A stretch of DNA of 64,000 bases from Alphaproteobacteria bacterium (GTDB taxonomy: Bacteria > Pseudomonadota > Alphaproteobacteria > UBA8366): contig JAJFJD010000020.1 of the NCBI GenBank assembly GCA_021774335.1, forward strand, positions 310,001 through 374,000, written 5' to 3'. Below, in pieces: positions 19,635 through 28,952 of this stretch. Below the pieces are notes generated by a model, which saw nothing but the letters and a program-made list of their open reading frames with translations, was not told the DNA's origin and searched no databases. How positions within the stretch are numbered: position 1 is the stretch's first letter; each line of letters begins with the position of its first letter. The position numbers and the translations under genes were made by a program.

Positions 19635-21212
19635 ATGCGTTTCGTATTCGACGAATGGGAGCTCGACACCGGACTTTACGAGCTCCGGCGGAACGGCCGG
19701 CCGCGCAAGGTCGAGCCGCAGGTCTATGACTTCCTGCGGTTCCTCGTCAGCAACAGTGATCGCGTGGTCGGCAAAGACGAAATCGTAGACGAGATCTGGG
19801 GCGGCCGAATCGTCACGGAATCGACCATATCGACCTGTCTCAAAGCAGCCCGTCAGGCGGTCGGCGACGACGGACGGACGCAGCGCCTGATCAAGACCGT
19901 GCATGGCCGCGGTTTTCGGTTCGTCGGCGACGTGTCGATCACAGACGGACCGGTGAATACCCCTGCTTCCGGGCCTGAAACGAACGGCAGCACACGATCC
20001 GTCAACTCCGGTCAGGCCGAGGATCGCCAAGCAAAGCCGGCAGCGGACAAACCCGTTCTGGCAGTCTTGCCATTCGACAACCTAAGCGCCGACGTCGAGG
20101 AATATTTCGCGGACGGGTTGACTGAGGACATCATCACCAACCTGTCCCGATTCCGGGACTTGCTGGTCATCGCCCGCACCTCCACGTTTCAATTCAAAGG
20201 GCGCGCGATCAACCTGATCGATGTCGGCAAGGAGCTGCACGCCGGATACATCGTCGAGGGAAGCGTCCGGCGCGCCGGCGGGCGGGTTCGCATCACGGCA
20301 CAGCTCATCGATGCGGCGACCGGAACCCATCTCTGGGCCGAAGCCTACGACCGCGACATGGAGGATATCTTCGCCGTTCAAGACGAGGTCACCCGCACGA
20401 TTGCGGCAACCCTCGGCGTCAAAATACAGGACGCGGCGCTGCAACGCGCCCTGACGAAAAGCTCCGCCGGGCTGGATGCCTACGATTGCGTCCTGCGTGC
20501 GCGCCGCTACACCTCGATGCTCAGCGCTGAAATGCACGCCGAGGCGCGCGATCTGCTGGAGAAGGCCATTGCGCTTGATCCGGCCAACGCCAACGCGCAG
20601 GCGCTCCTCGCGAATGTCTATCTCGCCGAATACCGCTTCGACACCAACCCCCGCCCCGACCCGGTCGGGCGTGCGCTGACGGTAGCGCAGACCGCGACCC
20701 GGCTCGATCCGCAGAGCGCCTATGCCCGGTGCTGGCTGGCGATCGTGCATTTCTTCCGCGGCGAGAATGACATGTTCGAGGCAGAAGCGCAGCGGGCGCT
20801 CAATCTCAACCCCAACGATCCGGAGACGCTGGCCGATATCGGCCACTATCTGGCCTTTATGGGCGAGTTTGAGCGCGGCATCGAACTGTCGAAACGGGCG
20901 CAGCAGCTCAATCCGCTGCATCCCGGCTGGTACTATTTCAGCTTCGCCCGCTATCACTTCGACCAGCGGGAATATGCGAAGACGGTCGCCGACGTGCAGC
21001 GAATCAGCATGCCGCATTTCTACTGGACGCATCTGTTGAACACGGCGGCGCTGGGCCAGTTGGACCACCCGGACGCACCGGCCGCGCTCGCACAGCTATT
21101 CGAGGTCAAACCGACCTTTTCCGCCCAAGCCGAACTGCAAAAATGGAACGCCGCCCCGCACGACCTCGAACACCTGGTTGAAGGACTGCAAAAGGCGGGA
21201 TTGGCTGAGTAG
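19635..21212 (+). CDS. OmpR-type winged-helix protein with TolB-like and TPR regions
   Basis: A 525-residue cytoplasmic protein in three parts. Residues 1-100 form a Trans_Reg_C winged helix (RRNGRPRKVEPQVYDFLRFL, IKTVHGRGFRFVGDV). Residues about 135-260 match the TolB-like module found with adenylate cyclases (LAVLPFDNLSADVEEYFADG, GYIVEGSVRR, RITAQLIDA, LWAEAYDR). Residues about 290-510 are tetratricopeptide-like helical repeats. This layout is known in alphaproteobacteria, with no receiver domain; the signal is unknown. It lies divergent from the MFS gene across a 212-base gap and could control it, an inference only. Confidence 0.86.
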   Translation: MRFVFDEWELDTGLYELRRNGRPRKVEPQVYDFLRFLVSNSDRVVGKDEIVDEIWGGRIVTESTISTCLKAARQAVGDDGRTQRLIKTVHGRGFRFVGDVSITDGPVNTPASGPETNGSTRSVNSGQAEDRQAKPAADKPVLAVLPFDNLSADVEEYFADGLTEDIITNLSRFRDLLVIARTSTFQFKGRAINLIDVGKELHAGYIVEGSVRRAGGRVRITAQLIDAATGTHLWAEAYDRDMEDIFAVQDEVTRTIAATLGVKIQDAALQRALTKSSAGLDAYDCVLRARRYTSMLSAEMHAEARDLLEKAIALDPANANAQALLANVYLAEYRFDTNPRPDPVGRALTVAQTATRLDPQSAYARCWLAIVHFFRGENDMFEAEAQRALNLNPNDPETLADIGHYLAFMGEFERGIELSKRAQQLNPLHPGWYYFSFARYHFDQREYAKTVADVQRISMPHFYWTHLLNTAALGQLDHPDAPAALAQLFEVKPTFSAQAELQKWNAAPHDLEHLVEGLQKAGLAE

Positions 21213-21235
21213 GCGAACGAACCAGCGTTGCGCCG

Positions 21236-22024
21236 CTATTCGTCCTCACCTGATCCGTGCGGATTCGCACCCCGCTCTTCGTCCAAGGCCGACAGGATAC
21301 CGTGCAACATCCGGACTTCCTGATCGGTCAGGCGGGTGCGCTGGAACAGGTTGCGAATGTTGCGCACCATGCTGGGGCGCTTATCGTCGATGTGGAAGAA
21401 GTCGCGGGTGTCGAGCGTGGCTTCGAGCCGCAGAAAGAAGTTTTCCAGCTCAGCCTTGCTCGCCGGCTCGTTCCGGCCGATCTCCAACACTGCATCGGGC
21501 GTGTCGACGCCGGCCTGGAACCATTCGTAGGCCAGCAGCAACACTGCCTGAGGCAGGCTCAACGAACTGAAACCCGGGTTTAGCGGCACCTGCACGACTG
21601 TATCGGCCAGCGACAGGTCGTCATTGGTCAGGCCCGAGCGTTCCGGGCCGAACAACAATCCGCAGGGAACGCCGGCGGCCATTTCCGCACGCAGTTCCGC
21701 CGCCCCGCGGCGCGGCACCATGACCGGCATGATCATGTCGCGGTTGCGCGCGGTTGCCGCGAAGACACGCGACAGGTCGGCCACAGCCTCCGCCGTCGTC
21801 TCGAACAATCGCGCGCCGTCAATCACCACATCGGCGCCCGCGGCGACGGCCCGGGCCTTTTCGTTGGGCCAGCCGTCACGCGGTGCGACCAGCCGCATCT
21901 CGGTCAGGCCGCAGTTCAGCATCGCCCGCGCGGCAAAGCCAATATTCTCGCCGAGTTGCGGTTGCACCAGCACCACGACGGGGCCGCCGGACAACGATTG
22001 TTTAGAGCGATCGGTTCCTGCCAT
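21236..22024 (-). CDS. trmJ: tRNA (cytidine/uridine-2'-O-)-methyltransferase TrmJ
   Basis: A 262-residue SpoU/TrmH-type methyltransferase with the deep-trefoil knot motifs: VLVQPQLGENIGFAARAM (motif 1), CGLLFGPERSGLTNDDL (motif 2) and NPGFSSLSLPQAVLLLAYEW (motif 3). N-terminal placement of the domain and a C-terminal helical extension (FFLRLEATLDTRDFF, NLFQRTRLTDQEVRMLHGIL) match TrmJ, which methylates position 32 of tRNAs using SAM. Convergent with the TPR regulator gene. Confidence 0.92.
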   Translation of the reverse strand: MAGTDRSKQSLSGGPVVVLVQPQLGENIGFAARAMLNCGLTEMRLVAPRDGWPNEKARAVAAGADVVIDGARLFETTAEAVADLSRVFAATARNRDMIMPVMVPRRGAAELRAEMAAGVPCGLLFGPERSGLTNDDLSLADTVVQVPLNPGFSSLSLPQAVLLLAYEWFQAGVDTPDAVLEIGRNEPASKAELENFFLRLEATLDTRDFFHIDDKRPSMVRNIRNLFQRTRLTDQEVRMLHGILSALDEERGANPHGSGEDE

Positions 22025-22157
22025 GCGGCTGTTTTAGCGATCCCGCTCGCGTTTCGCCATGCCTCTCGCGGATATTATTCATGCGGATTGCATCCGGCCG
22101 TCCCACGCGGCACCATGGAGACCAACCTTCAAATCCCAAAAATCTCTGGAGCACTCA

Positions 22158-22538
22158 ATGGCGAAACGCGAAAGCATGGATATCCCCGGTCTCGTGCCGC
22201 ACAAGAACCCGATCCCGCATGTCTCGAGAACCGGCAACATGATCTTTTCCGGCGGTATCATCGGCTACGACGCCGACGGCAACATCCCGGAATCACTGGA
22301 AGATCAGACGAAATGCGCCTTCGCCAACATGCGCAAGATGATCGAGGGCTCGGGCGCCACGCTCGAAGATGTCGCGCATGTCACGGTGTTCCTGAAGACC
22401 CGGGCAAACCGGGAACCGGTGAACCGCGAGTGGGTCGCGCTGTTCCCGGACGAAAAAAACATGCCGGCGCGCCATGCAGTCAAGAGCGACTTGGACGATC
22501 CCATGCAGATCCAGCTTGAGTTCGTCGCCGTGTTATAG
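22158..22538 (+). CDS. RidA family protein
   Basis: A 126-residue YjgF/YER057c/UK114 fold protein. RidA trimers hydrolyse reactive enamine/imine intermediates from PLP or flavin amine oxidation. The ISGG-type strand appears as FSGGIIGYDADGNIP, and the end has KNMPARHAVKSDL, where canonical RidA has a G(G/R)YPAR-like arginine; the arginine is present here. The ATG at 22158 follows a GGAG. It lies just upstream of an amine-oxidase-like flavoprotein, a sensible partner because that enzyme would release imines. Confidence 0.88.
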   Translation: MAKRESMDIPGLVPHKNPIPHVSRTGNMIFSGGIIGYDADGNIPESLEDQTKCAFANMRKMIEGSGATLEDVAHVTVFLKTRANREPVNREWVALFPDEKNMPARHAVKSDLDDPMQIQLEFVAVL

Positions 22539-22567
22539 GCCGGTATGATCCGCGCCACCGCCCCGCA

Positions 22568-23851
22568 ATGATGAAGACCTCCGATCCCCGCTCCGCCCTT
22601 TGGTCGGCGACAACCGCGCCGCCGCCCGACACGCCGCCGCTGACCGGCGACCGCCGGGCGGACGTGGTGGTAATCGGCGGCGGGTTCACGGGATTGTCGG
22701 CGGCGCTGCATCTTGCCGAAGCGGGCCTGGACACGGTCTTGCTGGAAGCCGAAGCACCGGGCTTCGGCGCGTCCGGGCGCAACAACGGGCAGGTCGTCCC
22801 TGGCTTTAGCCGCCACAGCCCGGACGAGGTCGTTGCCAAATTCGGCAGCGAACGCGGCGAGGCCTTGAACACCTGGGTGCAGGACGCGGCGGCCCTGGTC
22901 TTCGGCCTGATCGAGCGGCACGGGATCGACTGCGACGCCACACAGAACGGCTGGCTGATGCCGGCGCATACTGAGTCGCGCCTCGCCGTCGCCCAGGCAA
23001 AACACGATCAATGGGCGGCGCGCGGTGCATCGGTTGCCTTGCTGGACAGGTCCGAGACCCAGGCGCTCACCGGCAGCGAATTCTATATGGGCGCCTGGCT
23101 GCATCGCGGCGGCGGCAACATCAACCCGCTGGCATACACGCGTGGGCTAGCCCGCGCAGCATTGAACGCCGGTGCTGTAATCCACGCCGTCTCCCCGGCG
23201 ACCGCGATTGAGCGCGCGGGAAGCGCGTGGCGGGTAACGACGCCGAATGGCAGCGTCGAGGCCGACAGCGTGATCCTCGCGACCAACGCCTATTCCGGCG
23301 ATCTTTGGCCCGGACTGGCGCGGAGCGTCGTGCCGATGCGGCTCTTGCAGGGGGCGACCAAACCACTCAGCGATAATGTCGCCCGCACGATCCTGCCGGA
23401 ACGGCAGGGAATATCGGATGCGCGGCGTGTCCTCTGGGCCTTCCGCAAGGACGGGCAAGGCCGCTTGGTGACCGGTGCGGCGCCGCTCGTGCCAGGGTTC
23501 CGCGGCCCGCTGCGCGATCTCTGCACCGCCCAGGTCAAGGCCGTGTTCCCGCAGGCCGGCGATATGGAGTTCGAGTATCTCTGGGACGGCAAGGTCGCGG
23601 TGACGCTGGACCGTCTGCCCAGATTCCACGAGTTGGCGGAAGGCGTCTACGCCGGGCTCGGCTACAGCGGCCGCGGTATCGCCATGGCGACGGCGATGGG
23701 CAAGCTGCTGGCGGAACGGGTGCAGGGCACGCCGGCGTCGGACCTGCCGGTTCCCGTCGCGCCGTTGAAACCGGTTCCCATGCGTTCGTTACTGATCCCG
23801 CTCGCCCGTGTGCGCATGAATTGGTGGCGTTTTCTTGACCGACTCGATTGA
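22568..23851 (+). CDS. FAD-dependent amine/amino-acid oxidoreductase (DAO family)
   Basis: A 427-residue flavoprotein. The FAD-binding Rossmann motif VVVIGGGFTGLSAALHLAEAG is at about residue 38, followed by GFGASGRNNGQVVPGF, typical of the PuuB/OrdL gamma-glutamylputrescine oxidase-like branch of the D-amino-acid-oxidase family. The C-terminal GLGYSGRGIAMATAMGKLLAE segment completes the FAD site. It should oxidise an amine or N-substituted amino acid to an imine; the RidA gene 29 bases upstream would deal with the imine. Confidence 0.87.
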   Translation: MMKTSDPRSALWSATTAPPPDTPPLTGDRRADVVVIGGGFTGLSAALHLAEAGLDTVLLEAEAPGFGASGRNNGQVVPGFSRHSPDEVVAKFGSERGEALNTWVQDAAALVFGLIERHGIDCDATQNGWLMPAHTESRLAVAQAKHDQWAARGASVALLDRSETQALTGSEFYMGAWLHRGGGNINPLAYTRGLARAALNAGAVIHAVSPATAIERAGSAWRVTTPNGSVEADSVILATNAYSGDLWPGLARSVVPMRLLQGATKPLSDNVARTILPERQGISDARRVLWAFRKDGQGRLVTGAAPLVPGFRGPLRDLCTAQVKAVFPQAGDMEFEYLWDGKVAVTLDRLPRFHELAEGVYAGLGYSGRGIAMATAMGKLLAERVQGTPASDLPVPVAPLKPVPMRSLLIPLARVRMNWWRFLDRLD

Positions 23852-23866
23852 GCGAACAAATCCCAA

Positions 23867-24655
23867 CTAGGGCGAGATCGTCCAGCCATCGTCGATCGGG
23901 ATGGACGTTCCGGTGATCACATTGGCCGCGTCGCTGCACAGGAACGCAATCAGCGCCCCCACCTGCGCCGGCTCGATAAAGCGGTCGGTCGGTTGGCGCC
24001 CGTCGAGGAATTCCTTGGTCGCCTCTTCCAAGCTGATCGATTTGCTCTCCGCCAGATTGGCGACGCGCGTCTCCGCCGCCGGCGTGCGCACCGCGCCGGG
24101 ACAGATCGCATTGACCGTGATGTTGGGTTCGTCCTGCGTCTCGATCGCGACGCCGCGCGCCAAGCCCATCAGCGCGGTCTTGGTCACGATGTAGTCGATG
24201 CGGTCCGGCATCGCCATGATGCCGAGTGTCGATGCCAGATTAACGATCCTCCCGTACCCACGCTTGCGCATGCCGCCCAACGTCAGCCGGATCAGATTGA
24301 ACCCGGACGTGAGATTGACGTCGAGTGCGTCCTGCCAGACGACCGGGTCAAATTCCTCGATCGGTGAGAAATTCCGCACCACGGCGTTGTTGACGAGGAT
24401 ATCGACCGGCCCCAATTCGCGCTCGGTCGCGGCGACCAGGTCCTCGATCTCGTCGAGTTTTCGTAGGTCGGCCCCGTGATAACCGATCTTGACGCCATGC
24501 TTCTCTTCCAGCGCAGACCGGGTCGCTTCGATCGCGTCCGGGTCGCCGAACCCGTTGAGCATGACATTGCAGCCCTGCGCGGCCAGCGCGTCGGCGGTGC
24601 CGTGGCCGATGCCGCCGGTCGAGCCGGAAATGAGTGCGGTTCTGCCTTTGAGCAT
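23867..24655 (-). CDS. SDR family oxidoreductase, 3-hydroxybutyrate-dehydrogenase-like
   Basis: A 262-residue SDR. It has SGSTGGIGHGTADALAAQG at the N-terminus, NNAVVRNFSPIEEFD, Ser in NLASTLGIM, and the Tyr-Lys pair in YIVTKTALMGL. The ending and the GFGD segment after the second strand resemble NAD-dependent D-3-hydroxybutyrate dehydrogenases. Compared with well-known BdhA the loop contacts are not all visible, so the exact substrate is moderate confidence. Convergent with the flavoprotein gene. Confidence 0.82.
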   Translation of the reverse strand: MLKGRTALISGSTGGIGHGTADALAAQGCNVMLNGFGDPDAIEATRSALEEKHGVKIGYHGADLRKLDEIEDLVAATERELGPVDILVNNAVVRNFSPIEEFDPVVWQDALDVNLTSGFNLIRLTLGGMRKRGYGRIVNLASTLGIMAMPDRIDYIVTKTALMGLARGVAIETQDEPNITVNAICPGAVRTPAAETRVANLAESKSISLEEATKEFLDGRQPTDRFIEPAQVGALIAFLCSDAANVITGTSIPIDDGWTISP

Positions 24656-24712
24656 GTGATTCTTCCTCCCGATCCGGCTTGCCGCCGGTTGTCTTAGCCG
24701 GTTGTCAGGAAA

Positions 24713-26086
24713 TCATGCCCGCCGCCAGATCGTGCCCTCCGGCTTGTCTTCGAGAATGACACCCTGTTCCGCCAGATCATCGCGGATTCTGTCGGCTTCG
24801 GCAAAATCCTTGGATTTCCGGGCGTCGCTGCGGGCGACGATCATCGCGTCGATGTCCGTATCGCTCAAACCATCCGCACCCGCACCTTGACGCATCCAGG
24901 CCTCGGGATCGTCCTGCAACAACCCAAGCAATGCGCCGCCGTCGAGCAACGCTCCTTTGAGCCGGGCCTTCTCGGCGGCATCCTCCGCCTTGTTCAGGTC
25001 GCCCAGCAGCGCATGCATGGCCGACAGAGCAAGCGGCGAGTTTAGGTCGTCCATCAGCGCATCGCGAACCGCTTCCGCCTCACCTTCCACCGTCTCGATA
25101 TCGGCGACGTCGCGCAGGGCCCCGTAGAACCGGTCGAGCGTCTGCTTGGCCTGTCGCAGGCTGCCTTTGGTGAAGTCGAGCGGCTGGCGGTAATGCGTTT
25201 GCAGCAACGTCAGCCGGATCGCCTCGCCGGGAAATTCGTCCAGCAACTCATGGATCGTGTAGAAGTTGCCGAGCGATTTCGACATCTTCTCGCCCTCGGC
25301 CATCAGATAGCCGTTATGCATCCAATAGCGCGCGAAATGCGAATTGGGATGCGCGCATCGGCTCTGCGCGATCTCGTTCTCATGATGCGGGAAGATCAGG
25401 TCGCGGCCACCACCGTGAATGTCGAAGCTGTCGCCGAGATATTTCATGCTCATCGCCGAGCATTCGATATGCCAGCCCGGCCGGCCGCGCCCCCACGGAC
25501 TATCCCATCCCGGCAGATCATCCGTGCTCGGCTTCCACAGCACGAAGTCGGCGGGGTCCTTCTTATAAGGCGCCACCTCGACCCGTGCGCCGGCGATCAG
25601 CTCGTCGCGGCTGTGCCCGGACAGCGCGCCATAGTCCTGCATCTGCGTGACATGGAACAGGACATGCCCATCCCCGACATAAGCGTAACCCTTGTCGAGC
25701 AGGTCGCGGATGATGACGATCATCTCGGCGATATGGTCGGTCGCGCGCGGCTCGACATCCGGCGGGATAGCACCGAGCTCCGCAATGTCCTGATGGAATT
25801 GTTGCGCCGTTCGTTCGGTCAGGCTGCGGATATCCTCGCCGGTTTCCGCCGCCCGCGCGTTGATTTTGTCATCCACGTCGGTGATGTTCCGGACATAGGT
25901 GACCTTGCGGTACAGGCGCTGCAACAGGCGGTACATGACATCGAACACGACGATCGGCCGGGCGTTCCCGATATGCGCGAAGTCGTAGACCGTCGGCCCG
26001 CAGACATACATGCCCACATGTCCGATATCGAGCGGCTTAAAGGCCTCCTTGCGGCGGCTCATGGTGTTATAGATCTGCAGTACCAT
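24713..26086 (-). CDS. cysS: Cysteine--tRNA ligase
   Basis: A 457-residue class I aminoacyl-tRNA synthetase. [15 protein letters not shown] holds the HIGH-type motif and the first zinc cysteine (about residue 29). [39 protein letters not shown] gives the remaining zinc ligands in pieces, and EKMSKSLGN is the KMSKS loop. It charges tRNA-Cys in the cytosol. Gene length and ending are normal, and it is followed by the SDR gene on the same strand after a gap of about 57 bases. Confidence 0.97.
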   Translation of the reverse strand: MVLQIYNTMSRRKEAFKPLDIGHVGMYVCGPTVYDFAHIGNARPIVVFDVMYRLLQRLYRKVTYVRNITDVDDKINARAAETGEDIRSLTERTAQQFHQDIAELGAIPPDVEPRATDHIAEMIVIIRDLLDKGYAYVGDGHVLFHVTQMQDYGALSGHSRDELIAGARVEVAPYKKDPADFVLWKPSTDDLPGWDSPWGRGRPGWHIECSAMSMKYLGDSFDIHGGGRDLIFPHHENEIAQSRCAHPNSHFARYWMHNGYLMAEGEKMSKSLGNFYTIHELLDEFPGEAIRLTLLQTHYRQPLDFTKGSLRQAKQTLDRFYGALRDVADIETVEGEAEAVRDALMDDLNSPLALSAMHALLGDLNKAEDAAEKARLKGALLDGGALLGLLQDDPEAWMRQGAGADGLSDTDIDAMIVARSDARKSKDFAEADRIRDDLAEQGVILEDKPEGTIWRRA

Positions 26087-26207
26087 TGGGAAATCCCGTC
26101 TTCAAAGGCTGGCAAGCTATGCCAGCATCGGCGAATGGATTCAAGATTAACGGGGCTGCCCTACGGCGAAACCCACTCGACCTCACGCCGAAGTGTTGGT
26201 ATCCGGG

Positions 26208-27866
26208 TCAGAGAATGCGCCGGAACGCATTGGTGATCGGATAGCGGCGATCCTTGCCGAACGCCCGGCTGGTGACCTTGACGCCCGGCGGCGACTGCCG
26301 CCGCTTGTATTCGGCGAGGTCCAGCATGCGCCAGACCCGCTGCACCGTTTCCGCCTCATGTCCCCGGTCCGTGATCTCGGCGATGCCCATTTCATGTTCG
26401 ATCAAACATCGCAGGATATCGTCGAGTTCATCATACGGCGGCAAGGTGTCCTGGTCGGTCTGGTCCGGCTTCAACTCGGCCGAGGGCGGCTTCGTGATGA
26501 TGCGTTCGGGGATGACCCGCCCTTCCGGGCCGAGCGCGCCATCCGGCCGATTCTGGTTGCGCCAGGACGACAGCTTGAAAACATCGGTCTTGTAGACGTC
26601 TTTCAGCACCGAGTAACCGCCGCTCATATCGCCGTAGAGCGTAGCGTAACCGACCGCCATTTCCGACTTGTTGCCGGTGGTCAGCAGCATCGACCCGAAT
26701 TTGTTCGAGATACTCATCAGCAGCAGCCCACGGCTGCGCGCCTGGATATTCTCTTCGGTGGTGTCCGCCGCCCGGTCTTCGAAGATCGGCTTCAGCATCG
26801 TCTCGAAAGCTTTCATCGCCGGTTCGATGCCGACGGTGTCGTATCGGATGCCCATGAGCGAAGCCGCCTCTTCCGCGTCTTCCAGGCTCTCGCGGCTGGT
26901 ATAGGGCGACGGCATCATCACCGCATGCACGTTCTCCGGTCCCAGCGCGTCGATCGCGACCGCGGCGCTGAGCCCTGAGTCGATGCCGCCCGACATGCCG
27001 AGCACGATGCCGGGAAAGCCGTTCTTGCGGACATAGTCGCGCAACCCCAGCACCATGGCGTTATAGATCGCGTCCAACCCTTCGGACGGTTTCGTGATTT
27101 CAGCGGTCGCGCAATGCCATGTGCCGGCCTCGTTCCGCGTCCACTCGGTCACCACCGTGGCTTCGCGCCAGGATGGCGCCTGCACCGCCAGCGAGTGATC
27201 CGCGTTGAGCACGAAGGAGCCGCCGTCGAACACCAGTTCGTCCTGCCCGCCCACCTGATTGACGTAGACCAGCGGCAAACCGGTCTCGCTCACCCGGGCC
27301 ACCGCGTGCATCTGGCGGTCCTCATGCTTGTCGGATTCATAGGGCGACCCGTTCGGCACCACCAGCATCTCGGCGCCGGATTCCTCGAGGCATTCGACCA
27401 CATCCGGGGTCCAGATATCCTCGCAGATTGGCACGCCGATCCGCACACCGCGAAAACTTATCGGTCCGGGCATGGGGCCTTGCGCGAACACGCGTTTTTC
27501 ATCGAAAACGCCGTAATTCGGCAAATCGTGCTTATACCGGGTAGCGGTGATCTTTCCGTCCTCGAGCAGCACCACGGCGTTGTAGAGCTTGCCGTCCTCG
27601 CGCCACGGCGTCGGCACCAGAAGTGCCGGGCCACCGTTGGCGGTTTCCGCTGCCAGCGCCTGGACCGCAGCCTCGATCTTATCCTGAAAAAAGGGTTTTA
27701 AAACAAGATCTTCAGGCGGATAACCCGAGACAACCAGTTCGGAGAACACCACAAGATCGACATCCTTGCAGGCGGCCGCGGCGTCGCGGATCAAGGCGAT
27801 ATTTCCCTCGATATCCCCGACGGTGGGGTTTCGCTGGGCCAGGGCTATGGTTAACCGCTCGGTCAT
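26208..27866 (-). CDS. nadE: NAD+ synthase, glutamine-hydrolysing
   Basis: A 552-residue two-domain enzyme. The N-terminal nitrilase-type glutaminase has its Glu in VFSELVVSGYPPEDL, Lys in KHDLPNYGVFDEKR and Cys in GVPICEDIW. The C-terminal ATP-pyrophosphatase domain has the P-loop LGMSGGIDSGLSA at about residue 292 and the conserved TTGNKSEMAVGYATLYGD loop. It amidates deamido-NAD to NAD using glutamine. Complete and of normal length. Confidence 0.97.
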   Translation of the reverse strand: MTERLTIALAQRNPTVGDIEGNIALIRDAAAACKDVDLVVFSELVVSGYPPEDLVLKPFFQDKIEAAVQALAAETANGGPALLVPTPWREDGKLYNAVVLLEDGKITATRYKHDLPNYGVFDEKRVFAQGPMPGPISFRGVRIGVPICEDIWTPDVVECLEESGAEMLVVPNGSPYESDKHEDRQMHAVARVSETGLPLVYVNQVGGQDELVFDGGSFVLNADHSLAVQAPSWREATVVTEWTRNEAGTWHCATAEITKPSEGLDAIYNAMVLGLRDYVRKNGFPGIVLGMSGGIDSGLSAAVAIDALGPENVHAVMMPSPYTSRESLEDAEEAASLMGIRYDTVGIEPAMKAFETMLKPIFEDRAADTTEENIQARSRGLLLMSISNKFGSMLLTTGNKSEMAVGYATLYGDMSGGYSVLKDVYKTDVFKLSSWRNQNRPDGALGPEGRVIPERIITKPPSAELKPDQTDQDTLPPYDELDDILRCLIEHEMGIAEITDRGHEAETVQRVWRMLDLAEYKRRQSPPGVKVTSRAFGKDRRYPITNAFRRIL

Positions 27867-27992
27867 AAATTCGCTCTAGGCTGATCAGTTGTGACGTCAG
27901 AGGACATGCTACTGACGCGGATAATCGCGACCAACCGCGAAAAATCAAGAGTTTCCAGCGCCGCACCACTGGATTCGCAGGAGCACCGCGAT

Positions 27993-28937
27993 ATGGACCA
28001 AGACCCAGCCTCGTTCCAAATGCCGGCCGATACCCCGGACGCAACCGGTGTTGCCGGTCCGGACGACGGTTTCGACCGGCAGGCGACAGAGGCCATTGCC
28101 GCGGTCACCAAGTCGCGTCAGCCCAGCCGGCGCGGGCCCGACATGATCCAGAAGGTCATCGAGGACAGCATCGATATGCTCTTCGAACATCTGCGCCAAA
28201 GTGCACAGGACAAACCCGACAATCGTCTGACGTTCGCCGAAATCAAAGCGGAAGTCGCGGCCTTCAAGGCGCAGCCGAGCGATGCTCTTACAGCATTCTG
28301 CGGCGAGACTTGGGCGCAATGCGTTCAGGCCGTCGAGGCGGAAAAGTGGGAAAAAGACCGGACGCGCCCGCTTGAACGGTTGGTTATGAACAACTTCGCG
28401 CATCTGCTGCCGCCGATTGGCGACGTGCCGGCCCAAGGCAAACACATATCGCGCCGTATTGTCGGCCCCTTCCTCAACACCTTGCGGCAGCTCCTGGGCC
28501 CGGAAAGTTTCGACCAGTATGAAGCGGGCTGCAACCGCATGGTCGACCGGCTGCAGAAGCGGCATGGCGAGGCTTTCACCTGGGACATGGTGCTTGAAGA
28601 GCCCACCGGGCAAACCGTCGTGAACGATATGCTGGTCTATATCAGCCGGCATTTCCTGAACATGCGGAAGCGGCGGCGGTGGATGATCGACTTGATTACC
28701 TCGACCCTGCCGGCAGCGACGGCGAACACCGATGGGGACTGGCGGTTCGGCGACCGCGAGTTCCACATGCTGATGGACGCGTTGTATTTCGGTCTGCGGA
28801 CCGCGCTGGACAGCGATCACGGGCGGCAAAGCCTGAGCAAACGCTATAACGACGGCAATGTCGCGACGCTCTACTCGATGCTGCAGACGCTAGACCGCGA
28901 TTATATGGAAATCATGCGGGAGGACAGCGGCGTCTAA
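27993..28937 (+). CDS. Unrecognised soluble protein, first of a tandem pair
   Basis: I do not recognise this 314-residue protein. The ATG at 27993 has a GGAG nine bases upstream and is preferred to the GTG at 27891. After a Pro/Asp-rich disordered start of about 35 residues, it is predicted mainly helical. It has no signal peptide or membrane segment. Features: a cluster of basic residues NMRKRRRWMIDL (about 225), and short conserved-looking segments such as NFAHLLPP and FHMLMDALYFGLRTAL. The next gene begins 15 bases after its stop, so the two are almost certainly co-transcribed. Codon use is like its neighbours. Confidence 0.75.
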   Translation: MDQDPASFQMPADTPDATGVAGPDDGFDRQATEAIAAVTKSRQPSRRGPDMIQKVIEDSIDMLFEHLRQSAQDKPDNRLTFAEIKAEVAAFKAQPSDALTAFCGETWAQCVQAVEAEKWEKDRTRPLERLVMNNFAHLLPPIGDVPAQGKHISRRIVGPFLNTLRQLLGPESFDQYEAGCNRMVDRLQKRHGEAFTWDMVLEEPTGQTVVNDMLVYISRHFLNMRKRRRWMIDLITSTLPAATANTDGDWRFGDREFHMLMDALYFGLRTALDSDHGRQSLSKRYNDGNVATLYSMLQTLDRDYMEIMREDSGV

Positions 28938-28952
28938 GGCGTCCTTCAGATC

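Noticed and set aside
20082..21068. A 328-residue minus-strand frame over the winged-helix/TPR gene
   Set aside because: Antisense to the clear regulator; no sign of a second gene.
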